Positions 28,340 to 39,002 are shown, counted from the stretch's first letter. The stretch is 64,000 nt of DNA from Marinococcus luteus (GCF_900106595.1 NZ_FNNC01000002.1:363357-427356); one strand, 5' to 3'. Made by a program: numbers and translations. The notes: a model not told the origin generated them from the letters alone.

Positions 28340-29323
28340 ATGAAATATCGTCAGTTGGGAAATACCGGATTGGAAGTAAGTGAACTGAGCTTTGGCACAT
28401 GGGCCATTGGTGGCGCGTGGGGAGCAACAAACGATAACGAAGCGCTCAGGGGCCTCGAGGCGGCTATGGATTCCGGTGTCAATTTTTTCGACACGGCTGA
28501 CGTTTACGGGGACGGCCACAGCGAAGAGTTAATCGGAAAAGCGACAAAAGGAAAAGAAGACAAGATTCACGTGGCCAGCAAATTTGCGCGCGGCGGCGAT
28601 ATTAATGACCCAAATACTTATTCCAGGAAAAGTGTCACGGACTATCTGGACGCTACGTTAAGGCGTCTCGGCCGCGAACGCCTGGATCTTTATCAGATTC
28701 ACTGTCCGCCGATTGATATTTTAAAAGACGGCTCGGTGTTTCAGGTACTTGATGACCTGCAGGCACAGGGAAAAATCCGGCATTACGGAGTCAGCGTAGA
28801 AACCGTGGAGGAAGGCATGGAATGCCTTCATTATCCAAATGTTAAGGCACTTCAGGTGATCTACAATATTTTCCGCCAGAAGCCGGCAGAGCGGCTGTTT
28901 CCACAGGCGAAAAAGCAGGGCGTCGGCATCCTGACCCGCGTGCCGCTCGCAAGCGGGCTGTTAACCGGTAAATATACAAAAGAAACGACTTTCGCTGAAG
29001 ATGACCACCGTAATTTCAACCGGGACGGAGACGCCTTCAATGTCGGAGAAACATTCGCCGGCCTTCCTTTCCAAAAAGGCGTGGAGCTCAGCACCTCCCT
29101 CCAGTGGATTAAAGAAGAACGGGGAACGATGGCGCAGGCAGCCCTGCGCTGGATTCTTGATAACGAAGACGTCACCTGTGTCATACCAGGATTCCGAAAT
29201 GAAAAACAGGTGTCCGACAGTCTCGAAGCAGTCAGCGTGCCTTCCTTCTCCAGAGACGAGCAGGAAAAGCTGACGAAGTTTTATTTAGAGGACGTGGAGC
29301 CAAATATCCGGGGCGGATATTAA
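28340..29323 (+). CDS. Aldo/keto reductase
   Basis: The 327-residue TIM-barrel oxidoreductase should reduce aldehydes or ketones with NADPH. Catalytic Asp and Tyr are in FFDTADVYGDGHSEE, lysine in ASKFARGG, and the histidine in YQIHCPP. The C-terminal cofactor-binding segment is CVIPGFRNEKQV. The ATG at 28340 follows AGGTGG; an earlier in-frame start lacks a site. The substrate is unknown. It resembles the other reductase at 56401-57315 only at family level. Confidence 0.88.
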   Translation: MKYRQLGNTGLEVSELSFGTWAIGGAWGATNDNEALRGLEAAMDSGVNFFDTADVYGDGHSEELIGKATKGKEDKIHVASKFARGGDINDPNTYSRKSVTDYLDATLRRLGRERLDLYQIHCPPIDILKDGSVFQVLDDLQAQGKIRHYGVSVETVEEGMECLHYPNVKALQVIYNIFRQKPAERLFPQAKKQGVGILTRVPLASGLLTGKYTKETTFAEDDHRNFNRDGDAFNVGETFAGLPFQKGVELSTSLQWIKEERGTMAQAALRWILDNEDVTCVIPGFRNEKQVSDSLEAVSVPSFSRDEQEKLTKFYLEDVEPNIRGGY

Positions 29324-29398
29324 ATCGTATGATTAACACAGATTTTACCCGGGTATTAGTACGAGTGGACAAAATATAACTTAAAGGAGCGATTATAT

Positions 29399-29638
29399 AT
29401 GGGAAGCCAATCTGTTTCCGAACTTACTGCAGGTACAAACTATAAAGCGAGTGAAATCGACAGCTTTGTAGAAAACAATCATGTTACAGTTGTTTCTAAC
29501 AATGAAAATCAATTGTTTACAGAACCGGACCGCGAGTACAAAGTCGTCTATAAATTCGGCGGCTACTTCGATCATTCGGAGGAACTCGGCGGAAAAGAAT
29601 TCGTTGAAAAACCAACGTACGTCGTAGAAAAAGTCTAA
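29399..29638 (+). CDS. Small hypothetical protein
   Basis: The 79-residue soluble protein has no recognised domain. A strong AAAGGAGCG site lies before the ATG and a long GC-rich terminator follows, so it is probably expressed as its own unit. The composition is mixed and not that of a small acid-soluble spore protein. Confidence 0.65.
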   Translation: MGSQSVSELTAGTNYKASEIDSFVENNHVTVVSNNENQLFTEPDREYKVVYKFGGYFDHSEELGGKEFVEKPTYVVEKV

Positions 29639-29670
29639 AAACAGAGTAATTCTGTATTAAAGACAAAGGA

Positions 29671-29703
29671 AGGCCGGCGCCCCTCATACGGGGAGCCGGC
29701 CTT
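29671..29703. terminator. Terminator between the 79-residue gene and rsbRD-like gene
   Basis: GGCCGGC-CCCC arms pair with GGGG-GCCGGCC around a short loop and are followed by TTCTTAG. Convergent genes on both sides may share it. Confidence 0.85.
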
Positions 29704-29704
29704 C

Positions 29705-30538
29705 TTAGTATTTCTGATCCATTGCCTGGGCAAGCGATGAGGCAATCGGCACGTCCTGAAAGCTGATGCCAAGATGGACGGAGGTCTGGGCAATTTCCGG
29801 ACGCATTCCTGCCAGGACAGGCTGTACGCCAATCAGCTTTAACGAGCGGATCAGCCCGAAAATCTGATGTGCGACGTGGGTATCGATGCCGGCGACGCCG
29901 GAAAGATCAATAAACAATTCAGAGACCTGCTTTTTCGAGCATGCCTCGAGGGAGTGCTCGAGTATCACCGCGGCCCGTTCTTCATCAATTTCACCTATTA
30001 ACGGAAGAAGGGCGGATGATTTATTCAGCGAGATGACCGGAGCACTCAGTTCGTTAATAATGCTTTCTTTGGCTTCCAGTTTCTGCAGGAACAGCCGGTT
30101 GGACTTTTCCACATAAGAAAGAATAATCTGATCCACGCCGTTTGTTACGAGCTCCCGAAGCTGTTCTTTCATATTGGCGGAGAGCCCCGTGTGCTCTTCA
30201 GCGTAAAAGCGCTTCAAGTAGGCAGTATACTGCTCCCGGTATCTCATCATTTCCCGGACCACCCGCGCATCCTTCGTCCGGAAGTATTTGGGATCATTTA
30301 TAATGCCGTCTATCCATACTTCAAAGGTATTTTCCCATGTATTCCGATCCTCGATAAAAATGCTCGAGAAATATAAATGAAACTCATACGTCTGAGACTT
30401 CAGTTCCTCGGCTTCTTTTGGATCGGTCGTTGCGTAAGCAGATTCCCTGTCTGATTCCTCCAACGTTTCGTACCATGAATTCGCCATTTCCGCTGCGTGA
30501 TTGACAAAATAGTCACGGATCAACTGGTTGGTGCTCAT
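29705..30538 (-). CDS. RsbT co-antagonist protein, RsbRD-like (STAS)
   Basis: The 277-residue protein has an N-terminal RsbRD-type helical sensor domain (about 1-155) and a C-terminal STAS domain (about 162-275). RsbR paralogues form stressosomes with RsbS and hold back the RsbT kinase until stress, thereby controlling sigma-B. The STAS segment DLSGVAGIDTHVA keeps T220 at the position phosphorylated by RsbT in RsbRA (Thr205). No rsbS, rsbT or sigB gene is in the window. The start follows AAGGGAG. Confidence 0.82.
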   Translation of the reverse strand: MSTNQLIRDYFVNHAAEMANSWYETLEESDRESAYATTDPKEAEELKSQTYEFHLYFSSIFIEDRNTWENTFEVWIDGIINDPKYFRTKDARVVREMMRYREQYTAYLKRFYAEEHTGLSANMKEQLRELVTNGVDQIILSYVEKSNRLFLQKLEAKESIINELSAPVISLNKSSALLPLIGEIDEERAAVILEHSLEACSKKQVSELFIDLSGVAGIDTHVAHQIFGLIRSLKLIGVQPVLAGMRPEIAQTSVHLGISFQDVPIASSLAQAMDQKY

Positions 30539-30620
30539 ACGGCACCGTCTCCCTTCTGTATGCAGACTACTCCTATCCTTTTTCGTGTTCCTTAAAAAAA
30601 TTGAAACTAAACAAGGAAAA

Positions 30621-32057
30621 TTATGACTCCGGCTGGAGCTGAGATGACCTTCTTAACGTCCACTGATCTTTTTCAAGATGTGCTTTAAAGCGGTTCATGA
30701 TCCAAAGATGAATAAACGCCTGGGTATACTGATAAAAGTACCACGGCATAGCCGGAACATAATCATGTACCGCTACAATGCACTGGTTTGTATGAGGAAT
30801 TTTGCGGAATTCCAGCCGGCCCCGCTCTCCTTCATTTACCTGGGCAAGGAGTCCCCCGGTAATATAGTACAGCGCACGGTCTTCTTCGCTGCGCTCTTTG
30901 GAATAGGAAAGCTCGAGAAATGTTCTTTTCATAAAGGCAGGCCGCAGGCTGTACAGATAACGGTCGGTCGTTTCCACCTTTACGAATGGGCGCAGAAGCT
31001 TCGGGAGCCATTTTATATAATAACGGGCCGTCCAGTCCGCGTCTCTTCCATTTGGAATGGTTACACGCTGAACGGAACGTACATTCCGCTCCACAGGTGC
31101 CGGCTTCAGGCGGGCCAGAATGGAGGGCTGCTCCTTCCTGTTTTCCTTCAGCGAATTTTCGGCCGCTTCCCGGAATGGAATTTTTCCATCACTGATGCCC
31201 TTCACACTTTTTGCAGGATCAGCCACCATTGGATGAATCAGACTTTCAATCAGCGGATAAACCAGGCTTTTGGGCGTCCCTGTAGTTACACTCACCCATA
31301 GTCTTGAAAGACGAACGGTGAAAAAAGGCACAGTGACGGCGTACCGCTTTTTCCCCATCACCTTTGAAGTGATGTCCATCATTTTCCGGTAGGTCATTAC
31401 GTCCGGCCCTCCAACATCGATGGAACGGTTGTAGAGCGATTCTTCCCCGATGCTCTTCTGCAGACTGTTTAACACGTCGGCAAGGGCGATCGGATGAGTT
31501 TTAGTCTGCGTCCATTTCGGAAGAATCATGACCGGCAGCCGCTTCACCAGCTTTGCGAGAATAGGGAACGAGGAGCCTTGCGGACCGACGATTAACCCTG
31601 CACGTATAGCAGTCACCGGGGTCCGGTATGATTTTAGAATGTTTTCCACCTCGAGCCGGCTGCTTAAATGGCGGGACAGGCGGTCGGCTTCCGGAATAAT
31701 GCCGCTCAAATAAACGACCTGCTTCACCTGCTTCTGCTCAGCGGCACGCGCGAAATTGTCCGCAAGGATAACATCCATATCCTCAAAGCGGCCCTGGGTT
31801 AGTTTGGACGTCGGCATCATCGAATGAACTAAGTAGAGAGCGTAATCTGCGCCTTCGAGTGCCTGTTCCGCGTCTTTTAATGAAAATAAGTCACACGAGC
31901 GCCACGTTACATGCTCCTCGTTTTCTTTTGTGTCTATGTTTCTCGACAAAGCAATAATATCTGCATGCTTTTTCAGCTCCGCCATCAGGTTTCGCCCGAT
32001 GTATCCGCTCGCTCCGGTAATCGCTACGACCGGCCGCCGGCTCTTTGTCTCTTCCAT
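30621..32057 (-). CDS. NAD(P)-binding epimerase-like protein with DUF2867 domain
   Basis: The 478-residue protein has an N-terminal atypical short-chain dehydrogenase fold (VVAITGASGYIGRNL, about 10-25) and a C-terminal DUF2867 domain of about 150 residues (from DADWTARYYIKW onward). Fusion of the two is seen in several bacteria, but the reaction is unknown. GTG and ATG starts two codons apart are possible; the ATG at 32055-32057 has better spacing from AAGGGG. It is probably monocistronic or ends a unit with the small membrane protein upstream. Confidence 0.8.
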   Translation of the reverse strand: MEETKSRRPVVAITGASGYIGRNLMAELKKHADIIALSRNIDTKENEEHVTWRSCDLFSLKDAEQALEGADYALYLVHSMMPTSKLTQGRFEDMDVILADNFARAAEQKQVKQVVYLSGIIPEADRLSRHLSSRLEVENILKSYRTPVTAIRAGLIVGPQGSSFPILAKLVKRLPVMILPKWTQTKTHPIALADVLNSLQKSIGEESLYNRSIDVGGPDVMTYRKMMDITSKVMGKKRYAVTVPFFTVRLSRLWVSVTTGTPKSLVYPLIESLIHPMVADPAKSVKGISDGKIPFREAAENSLKENRKEQPSILARLKPAPVERNVRSVQRVTIPNGRDADWTARYYIKWLPKLLRPFVKVETTDRYLYSLRPAFMKRTFLELSYSKERSEEDRALYYITGGLLAQVNEGERGRLEFRKIPHTNQCIVAVHDYVPAMPWYFYQYTQAFIHLWIMNRFKAHLEKDQWTLRRSSQLQPES

Positions 32058-32121
32058 TTTCACACGCCCCTTCTCGTTTTTAAACTTTACCTATACCATT
32101 CCCTAATTTCTCCGGTGCTAA

Positions 32122-32304
32122 TTACATATTTATTTTAGAAATAATCCACTGCGCAATTATCACTGTAACAAAGCTGACGAGAAATCCAAAAACCACGAAA
32201 GCAAGCACCCAAAGCCAGCCCCTGTCGAGATTCAGACCGGCGAGCAGACCTATCACTGCCCACGTCAACGCTGTCGGGAGCGCGTATTTTAATGCGTTTT
32301 CCAT
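32122..32304 (-). CDS. Small two-helix membrane protein
   Basis: The 60-residue protein consists almost entirely of two membrane helices (about 8-25 and 29-54). I do not recognise the family. The ATG at 32302-32304 follows GAGGAGGGG at 8 nt, which decides the start over the longer frame. It lies between the epimerase-like gene and the divergent ldh promoter. Confidence 0.65.
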   Translation of the reverse strand: MENALKYALPTALTWAVIGLLAGLNLDRGWLWVLAFVVFGFLVSFVTVIIAQWIISKINM

Positions 32305-32397
32305 CGAGTCATCCCCTCCTCTTCTGCTCCTTTCCCGTTTCAAATTCCCCCCAACACTTAAGTTCATCATTTGTTCACAACTATATATTTTCCACAC

Positions 32398-32426
32398 TTG
32401 CATCCTATTGTGAAATAGTGCACAAT
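32398..32426 (+). promoter_or_regulatory. ldh promoter overlapped by a Rex operator
   Basis: TTGCAT (32398-32403), a 17-bp spacer and CACAAT (32421-32426) form a promoter. TTGTGAAATAGTGCACAA at 32408-32425 fills the spacer and overlaps the -10; it matches the Rex consensus TTGTGAAN4TTCACAA except at one base. TTGTTCACAA at 32371-32380 carries a second half site. Rex would block ldh until NADH rises. Confidence 0.75.
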
Positions 32427-32430
32427 ATAG

Positions 32431-33450
<1,020 letters not shown>

Positions 33451-33486
33451 ACGATCCTCTTGTTATAAAAACGTAACCCTGAAGAG

Positions 33487-33510
33487 CCCTTCCACTGCGA
33501 AGGGTTTTTT
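33487..33510 (+). terminator. ldh terminator
   Basis: CCCTTC and GAAGGG arms are followed by six T. Confidence 0.85.
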
Positions 33511-33613
33511 CACGGCTCCATTCCCCTTAAAGCGTAGGGATTCCCCATTTCGGGGCAATGTATGTTAGAATTTGAAGGAATAGCAACCTACTAGTGAGAA
33601 GGAGCCTGAATGT

Positions 33614-34660
33614 ATGAGTATTTCACGTAACGACCCGTGTCCTTGCGGCAGCGGTAAAAAATACAAAAAATGCTGCGGCGACCCCGCCAACCAGCCAGCT
33701 TATACGACTGAAGAAGTAACCAACATACAGCTGGATCTTGCAGCCGCTGCAAACAAAGACAGCCGGAAGGATTTCAGTCATTATTACCGCCGTGTCTACC
33801 GGCCGAACTATTTCCCTTATGCCTGGCATAAGTTTGTCCAAAACCTGGCGCTTGCCGATTTTTTACTGCACGGCAATGAGCGCAGGGAATGGATGAATAT
33901 CCATCAGCAGATAGAGCAGAACAATCAGCATCCCCGGCTTCAGCGGCTTTATTCCAACTGGACCGGACACAATCTGTCATTATTCCGTCTGAATAAAATG
34001 ACCGACGACTGGTACGAAGTCACTGACCTGTTGAGCGAGGAAGTTCACCACATTGAACCACTGTCCTTTTTCCGGGACCTGCAGGAAAACATTGTGTTTC
34101 TCGCCTTTTTAGTGCCTGTGGAAGACAAATGGTATCCAATGCTCGGCCTGCTGCCGTTCCATCCGGATTTCGCCGATGACGTCATTAAAAGTGTTACCGG
34201 CTCTGTTCCGGATAGTGAAGCGGATAAAGCCGGCTGGATCACGCATCACCTGCCGGACGTACTTCGCACCCTGAAGGACGATCTTCAGGAGAAATACCAG
34301 GAAGCAGACAGCATCTCCACCCCTTCTGAAACAGGTTCAGATGCTGCGGCCGATACAAAAGAGACCGCTGCGCCGTCCCCTTCAGGCCTGAATGACGATC
34401 AGCAGAAAGTAGTGGAGGCGCTCGAAAACTCCGATCAGCTGTCCAAAGACGCAATATCTACAGCCTCAGAGCTGTGGGCCCGCTTTTGCGAACAGGAAAA
34501 CCCTGTGATCCGCAAACCGGAAGCCCAGGCAGCAGCTCTGGAATACGCAGTAGGTGGCGGCACCCAAAAAGAAATCGCCGAACGCTACGGTGTGGCTTCA
34601 TCCACTATTCGTACGCAGTGGAAAAAGATGGAGCCTTATACGTCAAATGAAAATGCATAA
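33614..34660 (+). CDS. SEC-C motif protein with C-terminal helix-turn-helix
   Basis: The 348-residue protein starts with a SEC-C zinc motif (residues 7-21, CPCGSGKKYKKCC), like those of SecA and YecA. The middle (about 45-225) is helical and not recognised. A Ser/Thr/Ala-rich linker (about 230-265) leads to a C-terminal segment GGTQKEIAERYGVASSTIRTQWKKM that looks like a sigma-4 or winged helix-turn-helix. It may couple ribosome or SecA contact with DNA binding, but this is inference. It has its own terminator. Confidence 0.75.
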   Translation: MSISRNDPCPCGSGKKYKKCCGDPANQPAYTTEEVTNIQLDLAAAANKDSRKDFSHYYRRVYRPNYFPYAWHKFVQNLALADFLLHGNERREWMNIHQQIEQNNQHPRLQRLYSNWTGHNLSLFRLNKMTDDWYEVTDLLSEEVHHIEPLSFFRDLQENIVFLAFLVPVEDKWYPMLGLLPFHPDFADDVIKSVTGSVPDSEADKAGWITHHLPDVLRTLKDDLQEKYQEADSISTPSETGSDAAADTKETAAPSPSGLNDDQQKVVEALENSDQLSKDAISTASELWARFCEQENPVIRKPEAQAAALEYAVGGGTQKEIAERYGVASSTIRTQWKKMEPYTSNENA

Positions 34661-34671
34661 AAAATAAACGA

Positions 34672-34702
34672 CGGCCTGCAGGGGGTGAAACCCCGCAGGC
34701 CG
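34672..34702 (+). terminator. Terminator of the SEC-C gene
   Basis: GGCCTGCAGGGG and CCCCGCAGGCC arms with a GTGAAA-type loop are followed by GTTTACTATTT. It lies between convergent genes. Confidence 0.85.
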
Positions 34703-34711
34703 TTTACTATT

Positions 34712-35098
34712 TCAGAAAGAACGTTTCTTTTTCCGTTTTTTCAAGGCAAGCATACGGCTTCCGGTAAGCGCCAGATGGATTGAGGCAGCCATCAGTATAA
34801 GATCAAGCTCAAAGCCTCCAATCAGCCCCTCCTGCCATTTGACCGTTACAATCGCTCCAAGCATAATGAGCGCAAACAGGCCGGCAACCACACGCGTCAG
34901 CAGCCCAAGAATAAGTAAAAGACCTCCCACGGCTTCGATGACTGCTACAGCGTAAGCAGTGCCATCCGGCATGCCCATGCTGCCAAACGATGCAGCCGAT
35001 GCACCCATTCCGTTCAGTAATTTATCTGCTCCGTGGGCTAAAAATATCACACCCGTTACGATCCGGAGGATCAGCAGACCGGCTTCCATATTTTTCAT
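34712..35098 (-). CDS. DoxX family membrane protein
   Basis: The 128-residue protein has four membrane helices and the DoxX pattern ILRIVTGVIFLAHGADKL, with a Lys/Arg-rich C-terminal tail (KKRKKKR). DoxX proteins are linked to thiol or quinone redox chemistry in membranes, but no specific role can be given. The ATG follows GAGGAGG at 7 nt. Confidence 0.85.
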   Translation of the reverse strand: MKNMEAGLLILRIVTGVIFLAHGADKLLNGMGASAASFGSMGMPDGTAYAVAVIEAVGGLLLILGLLTRVVAGLFALIMLGAIVTVKWQEGLIGGFELDLILMAASIHLALTGSRMLALKKRKKKRSF

Positions 35099-35187
35099 TT
35101 TATTTCCTCCTCTTTCTTTTTCACCAGTATGTCGAATGCCCGCGAATTTGAAAAGACACTATAATAAGATAGGTGATTTCTGCCTAC

Positions 35188-35213
35188 AAAAAAGAGGCCG
35201 GGGCGGCCTCTTC
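35188..35213 (-). terminator. Terminator of the GNAT-like gene
   Basis: AGAGGCC and GGCCTCT arms are followed by TTTTTTGTAGG on the minus strand. Confidence 0.85.
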
Positions 35214-35636
35214 TCACAGTTTTTTCTCAAGCCAGATGCGTTCATCTGTTAACTCCTCTTTCACCTGAAAGCCTGCTGCCTTCAGCATATCAATAAATTC
35301 CGGGTACTGGTGGGCGAGCTTGGTCTGCACTACCTGATATCCCTGCTCACGGGCATGAATAAGAACATTGCCGACAAGACGGCTTCTCCAGCCATCATCT
35401 TCAGATGCTTCCTCCATCCCGTTCAGCCAGCTGTACCACACGCTGTCATCTTTTGCGTAGCTGATGTCATAGCCGAGAATCTTTCCTTCCTCCCGTGCTA
35501 CCTGCACGAGAGACGCCTCTGCCTGTTCGAGGGTCTGATGCATTGGTTCCATTTTTTCAAAAAGCTGAGCGTGTAAATATAAGATGCCCTGAAGCACTTC
35601 GCTTGGAGGCATACCTTCGTATTTTTCTATCTGCAT
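35214..35636 (-). CDS. GNAT-like protein of unknown substrate
   Basis: The 140-residue protein appears to be a small GNAT-fold acetyltransferase: a central strand region VWYSWLNGM is followed by RSRLVGNVLIHAREQGYQVVQTK and FIDMLKAAGFQVKEE, which match the acetyl-CoA helix and the C-terminal motif in placement. The usual R/QxxGxG loop is not clear, so the call is tentative. Confidence 0.55.
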   Translation of the reverse strand: MQIEKYEGMPPSEVLQGILYLHAQLFEKMEPMHQTLEQAEASLVQVAREEGKILGYDISYAKDDSVWYSWLNGMEEASEDDGWRSRLVGNVLIHAREQGYQVVQTKLAHQYPEFIDMLKAAGFQVKEELTDERIWLEKKL

Positions 35637-35808
35637 CGTAATTGTTCCTTCCTTCCATCACTAACTTCTACGGCAAGTGTAGCATATGCGGGCACGGTTT
35701 ATCTTTCCTACCGCCTTTTCCTTGTTCATGTTACCATGTAAAGTGATATGAAAAGACGTCACGGCGCACGCATACATACCAGAATGTAGTTGAGGAGATC
35801 GATGGGTC

Positions 35809-36075
35809 ATGGAACTAACGTTAAATCTGTATTACCTGTTATTTATCGGCCTGGCATTAAATGCCGTTATTTACGTCATCGCACGCATTAAGCAGCACGG
35901 CCGCCGGCACCGGTTCGCTGCAGCGAATGTAACATTCATAGCCTTTTTTTCTGTATTAATGTTAAGTATTGTATTCTCCCGATGGATCGGGCCCGACTTA
36001 TTTGTCGTAAGCGTCGGCATGATTTTTATGTTCGTTATCGCCGCCCTTTTGGATAAAAAAATAGAAGCAGACTAA
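35809..36075 (+). CDS. Small three-helix membrane protein
   Basis: The 88-residue protein has three membrane helices (about 5-25, 38-57, 62-82) and a basic loop KQHGRRHR after the first. The family is not recognised. GAGGAG lies about 10 nt from the ATG at 35809; a closer ATG at 35801 is in another frame. A terminator follows. Confidence 0.65.
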   Translation: MELTLNLYYLLFIGLALNAVIYVIARIKQHGRRHRFAAANVTFIAFFSVLMLSIVFSRWIGPDLFVVSVGMIFMFVIAALLDKKIEAD

Positions 36076-36109
36076 AAACAGACAGTGGCGCTATGCCCTG
36101 TCTGTTTTT
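36074..36109 (+). terminator. Terminator of the three-helix protein gene
   Basis: AAACAGACAG and CTGTCTGTTT arms are followed by TTTTAG. Confidence 0.85.
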
Positions 36110-36145
36110 AGCCCGATAAAAAGCCGCTTAACAGGTATTCAATCA

Positions 36146-36328
36146 TCACACGGATTTCCCCTGGAGTTTTTGAATCTCCTGCATTAATAAATTAAGCTCT
36201 GCCTGGGCACTGTTTATGGAAGCTGTTAACTTGCCAAGTTCGATATTGGCGGTCTGGTACAGGCACTTTGTGAGTTTATCGATGGAGTCGGAATTAGCAA
36301 TTTTAGCGTTGCTTATAGATGGGGACAT
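36146..36328 (-). CDS. Small helical hypothetical protein, start uncertain
   Basis: The 60-residue product is predicted to be helical, with a C-terminal amphipathic segment (AELNLLMQEIQKLQG). It is not recognised. A strong AAGGAGG lies about 25 nt upstream of the ATG, too far for normal use, and the only codons near the proper distance are ATA or CTG. Either a non-canonical start is used, adding about five residues, or the site belongs to a different short frame. Confidence 0.5.
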   Translation of the reverse strand: MSPSISNAKIANSDSIDKLTKCLYQTANIELGKLTASINSAQAELNLLMQEIQKLQGKSV

Positions 36329-36508
36329 ACCATTTGCAGCTATTTTGAACAGCCTCCTTGAGTCACTTTTTCATTAGAGAAACTTCTGCGAACTGCATTC
36401 AAACCATTATATTGTACCTATAAATCCCTATTCATTATAACATAAACTAAGAAAATTCATAGTAATATAGTAATGAATTAGATTCATAATCATTTTCCTG
36501 TCACGCTG

Positions 36509-36544
36509 GAAAAAAGGAGACAGAGCCGCTTGGCCCTGCCTCCT
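36509..36544 (-). terminator. copA terminator
   Basis: GGAGGCAGGGCC pairs with GGCTCTGTCTCC around AAGC and is followed by TTTTTTCC on the minus strand. Confidence 0.85.
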
Positions 36545-36549
36545 TTTTA

Positions 36550-38967
36550 TTATGAAATTTTCATCCGCTGCAGGCGCAGGGCATTCAGCACAACAGAAAC
36601 TGAACTGAACGCCATGGCGGCCCCAGCCACCCATGGAGCAAGCAGGCCGATGGCGGCAATAGGAATGCCGACGGAATTATACACAAACGCAAAGAATAAA
36701 TTTTCTTTGATGTTTTTCATCGTTGCCCGGCTCATGAGTACAGCATCTGCTGCGCTGTTTAAATCCCCGCGCATCAGCGTAATATCGGCTGCCTCCACAG
36801 CAATGTCCGTGCCTGTACCAACAGCCATGCCGATATCAGCTGTCGCAAGCGCCGGTGCATCGTTAATGCCGTCTCCGACCATAGCGACGCGACGCCCTTC
36901 GCGCTGCAGCCTCGTTACTTCGCTGCTTTTCTGTTCAGGGAGCACGCGCGCAATCACACGGTCGATTCCTACTTCTGCTGCAATGGCGCGGGCCGTCTTC
37001 TCGTTATCGCCGGTAATCATGACGACTTCAAGCCCTGCAGCCTGCATACGTTCCACTGCCCGTCTGGATGTTTCTTTCACTGTGTCAGCTACGGCAATCC
37101 AGCCGGCAAAGCGGTCGTTTACTGCCACTCCCATGACTGTTTTGCCCTGCTCCTCCAGCTTTTCGTTTTCTGCTCCTTCCGGCATTCCTGCCACTTGGCG
37201 CTCAGCCAGCCAGGCACTGGTGCCGACTGCGACAATACCGGTGTCTGTGACTGCAAGCACCCCTTTGCCGGGTACTGCCTCAAACGAAGAAGCACGCTGC
37301 AGCGTAATATTTTTCTGCGCCGCATCCTGCACAATCGCCTGAGCCAGCGCATGCTCGGAGGACTGCTCCGCTCCGGCGGCGTGCATCAGCAGCTGCTGCT
37401 CTGTCCAGTCCGGTGCCGGCACAATATCAGTCACTGCCGGCTCTCCTTTCGTAATCGTACCGGTTTTATCGAGCAGAATTGTCTCCACTGCGCCGGTGCT
37501 TTCCAAATACTGGCCGCCTTTAAACAGCACGCCGTTTTCAGCCGCTCTGCCGGATCCTGCCATAATAGACGTCGGCGTTGCCAGACCGAGCGCACACGGA
37601 CAGGCAATAACAAGGATGGCAATAGTCGGCAGAAGCGCTCCTTCGAGCGATCCGGGCTGCACAAAAAGAATCCAGGTGAGAAAGGTCAATAGCGCGATGC
37701 CAATCACAATTGGCACGAACACTCCGGACACCCGGTCGGCGAGGCGCTGAATTTCTGCCTTTCCGCCCTGGGCTTCTTCGACGACCCGGACAATCTGGGA
37801 CAATGCCGTGTCCTTACCGACCCGGGTAGCGCGCATGCGGATGCGCCCGTTTCCATTCACCGTCGCACCAATCACCGTGTCTCCCGTGTCTTTTTCGACC
37901 GGAATGCTTTCACCCGTAAGCATTGATTCATCCACGGACGACCGGCCGTCTATGACCTCCCCGTCCACCGGCACTTTGGCTCCCGGCTTCACGTGGACAA
38001 CGTCGCCCTCCTGTACATCTTCGCTCTTAATCTCTGTTACTTCCCCGTTTCGTTCCACCAGGGCGGTTTCGGCTTTTAACGAGAGCAGTGATTTAATGGC
38101 GCGCGAGGTGCGTCCTTTCGCTTTCGCTTCAAACCACTTGCCGAGAAGAATAAGCGTAATAATTACTGCTGACGTTTCAAAATACAGCCCTTCGGACGCA
38201 TTGCCCGTCAGCACAAAATACAGACTGTAAAAATAGGCAGCCGAGGTTCCGAGAGCGACCAGCACGTCCATATTGGCGCTGCCGCTTCGCAGTGATTTAT
38301 AGGCGCTCCGGTAAAACGTGGAGCCGATGACAAACTGGACCGGCGTCGCAAGGCCGACCTGCACCCACGGGTTCATCAGCACGCCGTGTGCCCCGAGAAA
38401 GGACAGAAACCCGAAATGTGACACCATTGTCCATACAAGCGGAAGGGTTAAAAGCGCGGAAACCAACAGCTGCCACCCTTTTTTCCGCTGTTCTTTTTCT
38501 CTCGGATCCTCCGTCTCTTCCTCAGTCCGTTCGGTTAATCCATATCCTAATTTATCCACTGCCTGTTCCATCTCTTCTACAGAAACTTCCCCGTCCAGGT
38601 AGTGGACCGTGGCACGCTCCATAGCCAGGTTGACGGAGGCTTCTGACACTCCGGGCAGTTTATTCAGCTTCTTTTCCACCCGGTTGGCACAGGCCGCACA
38701 GGTCATCCCGGAGACGTCAAACACCGCTTCGCTGCGGCGCACGCTGTAGCCAGTCTGTTCTATTTTTTCTTCCATATCGTGCGGTGCTACCTCGTTGGGG
38801 TCGTACTGCACCGAAAGCTGTTCGGTCGTTAAGTTAACGGAGGCTTCCGAGACCCCCTCCATTTTCCCCACCTGCTTTTCAATCCTCCGGGAGCAGGCCG
38901 CACAGGTCATGCCCTCCACGGAGGCGTTCCAGTGGGAAAGATTGTTATTGGTTTTCTGCTTTTCCAT
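36550..38967 (-). CDS. copA: Copper-exporting P1B-type ATPase
   Basis: CopA pumps Cu(I) out across the cytoplasmic membrane with ATP. The 805-residue protein has two heavy-metal domains with GMTCAAC motifs (C22/C25 and C90/C93), eight membrane helices, the ion-site CPC in IACPCALG, the phosphorylation site DKTGT, and the [10 protein letters not shown] hinge. It lies downstream of copZ but has a separate promoter with its own CsoR-type operator. The start follows AGGTG. Confidence 0.97.
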   Translation of the reverse strand: MEKQKTNNNLSHWNASVEGMTCAACSRRIEKQVGKMEGVSEASVNLTTEQLSVQYDPNEVAPHDMEEKIEQTGYSVRRSEAVFDVSGMTCAACANRVEKKLNKLPGVSEASVNLAMERATVHYLDGEVSVEEMEQAVDKLGYGLTERTEEETEDPREKEQRKKGWQLLVSALLTLPLVWTMVSHFGFLSFLGAHGVLMNPWVQVGLATPVQFVIGSTFYRSAYKSLRSGSANMDVLVALGTSAAYFYSLYFVLTGNASEGLYFETSAVIITLILLGKWFEAKAKGRTSRAIKSLLSLKAETALVERNGEVTEIKSEDVQEGDVVHVKPGAKVPVDGEVIDGRSSVDESMLTGESIPVEKDTGDTVIGATVNGNGRIRMRATRVGKDTALSQIVRVVEEAQGGKAEIQRLADRVSGVFVPIVIGIALLTFLTWILFVQPGSLEGALLPTIAILVIACPCALGLATPTSIMAGSGRAAENGVLFKGGQYLESTGAVETILLDKTGTITKGEPAVTDIVPAPDWTEQQLLMHAAGAEQSSEHALAQAIVQDAAQKNITLQRASSFEAVPGKGVLAVTDTGIVAVGTSAWLAERQVAGMPEGAENEKLEEQGKTVMGVAVNDRFAGWIAVADTVKETSRRAVERMQAAGLEVVMITGDNEKTARAIAAEVGIDRVIARVLPEQKSSEVTRLQREGRRVAMVGDGINDAPALATADIGMAVGTGTDIAVEAADITLMRGDLNSAADAVLMSRATMKNIKENLFFAFVYNSVGIPIAAIGLLAPWVAGAAMAFSSVSVVLNALRLQRMKIS

Positions 38968-39002
38968 ACCGACACCTCATTTCCATCACAGACTTTCTTT
39001 TA

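Noticed and set aside
33525..33560. Short hairpin (GGATTCCCCATTTCGGGG) before the SEC-C gene as a terminator or riboswitch
   Set aside because: The stem is only a few base pairs and there is no T tract; the ldh terminator lies upstream already.
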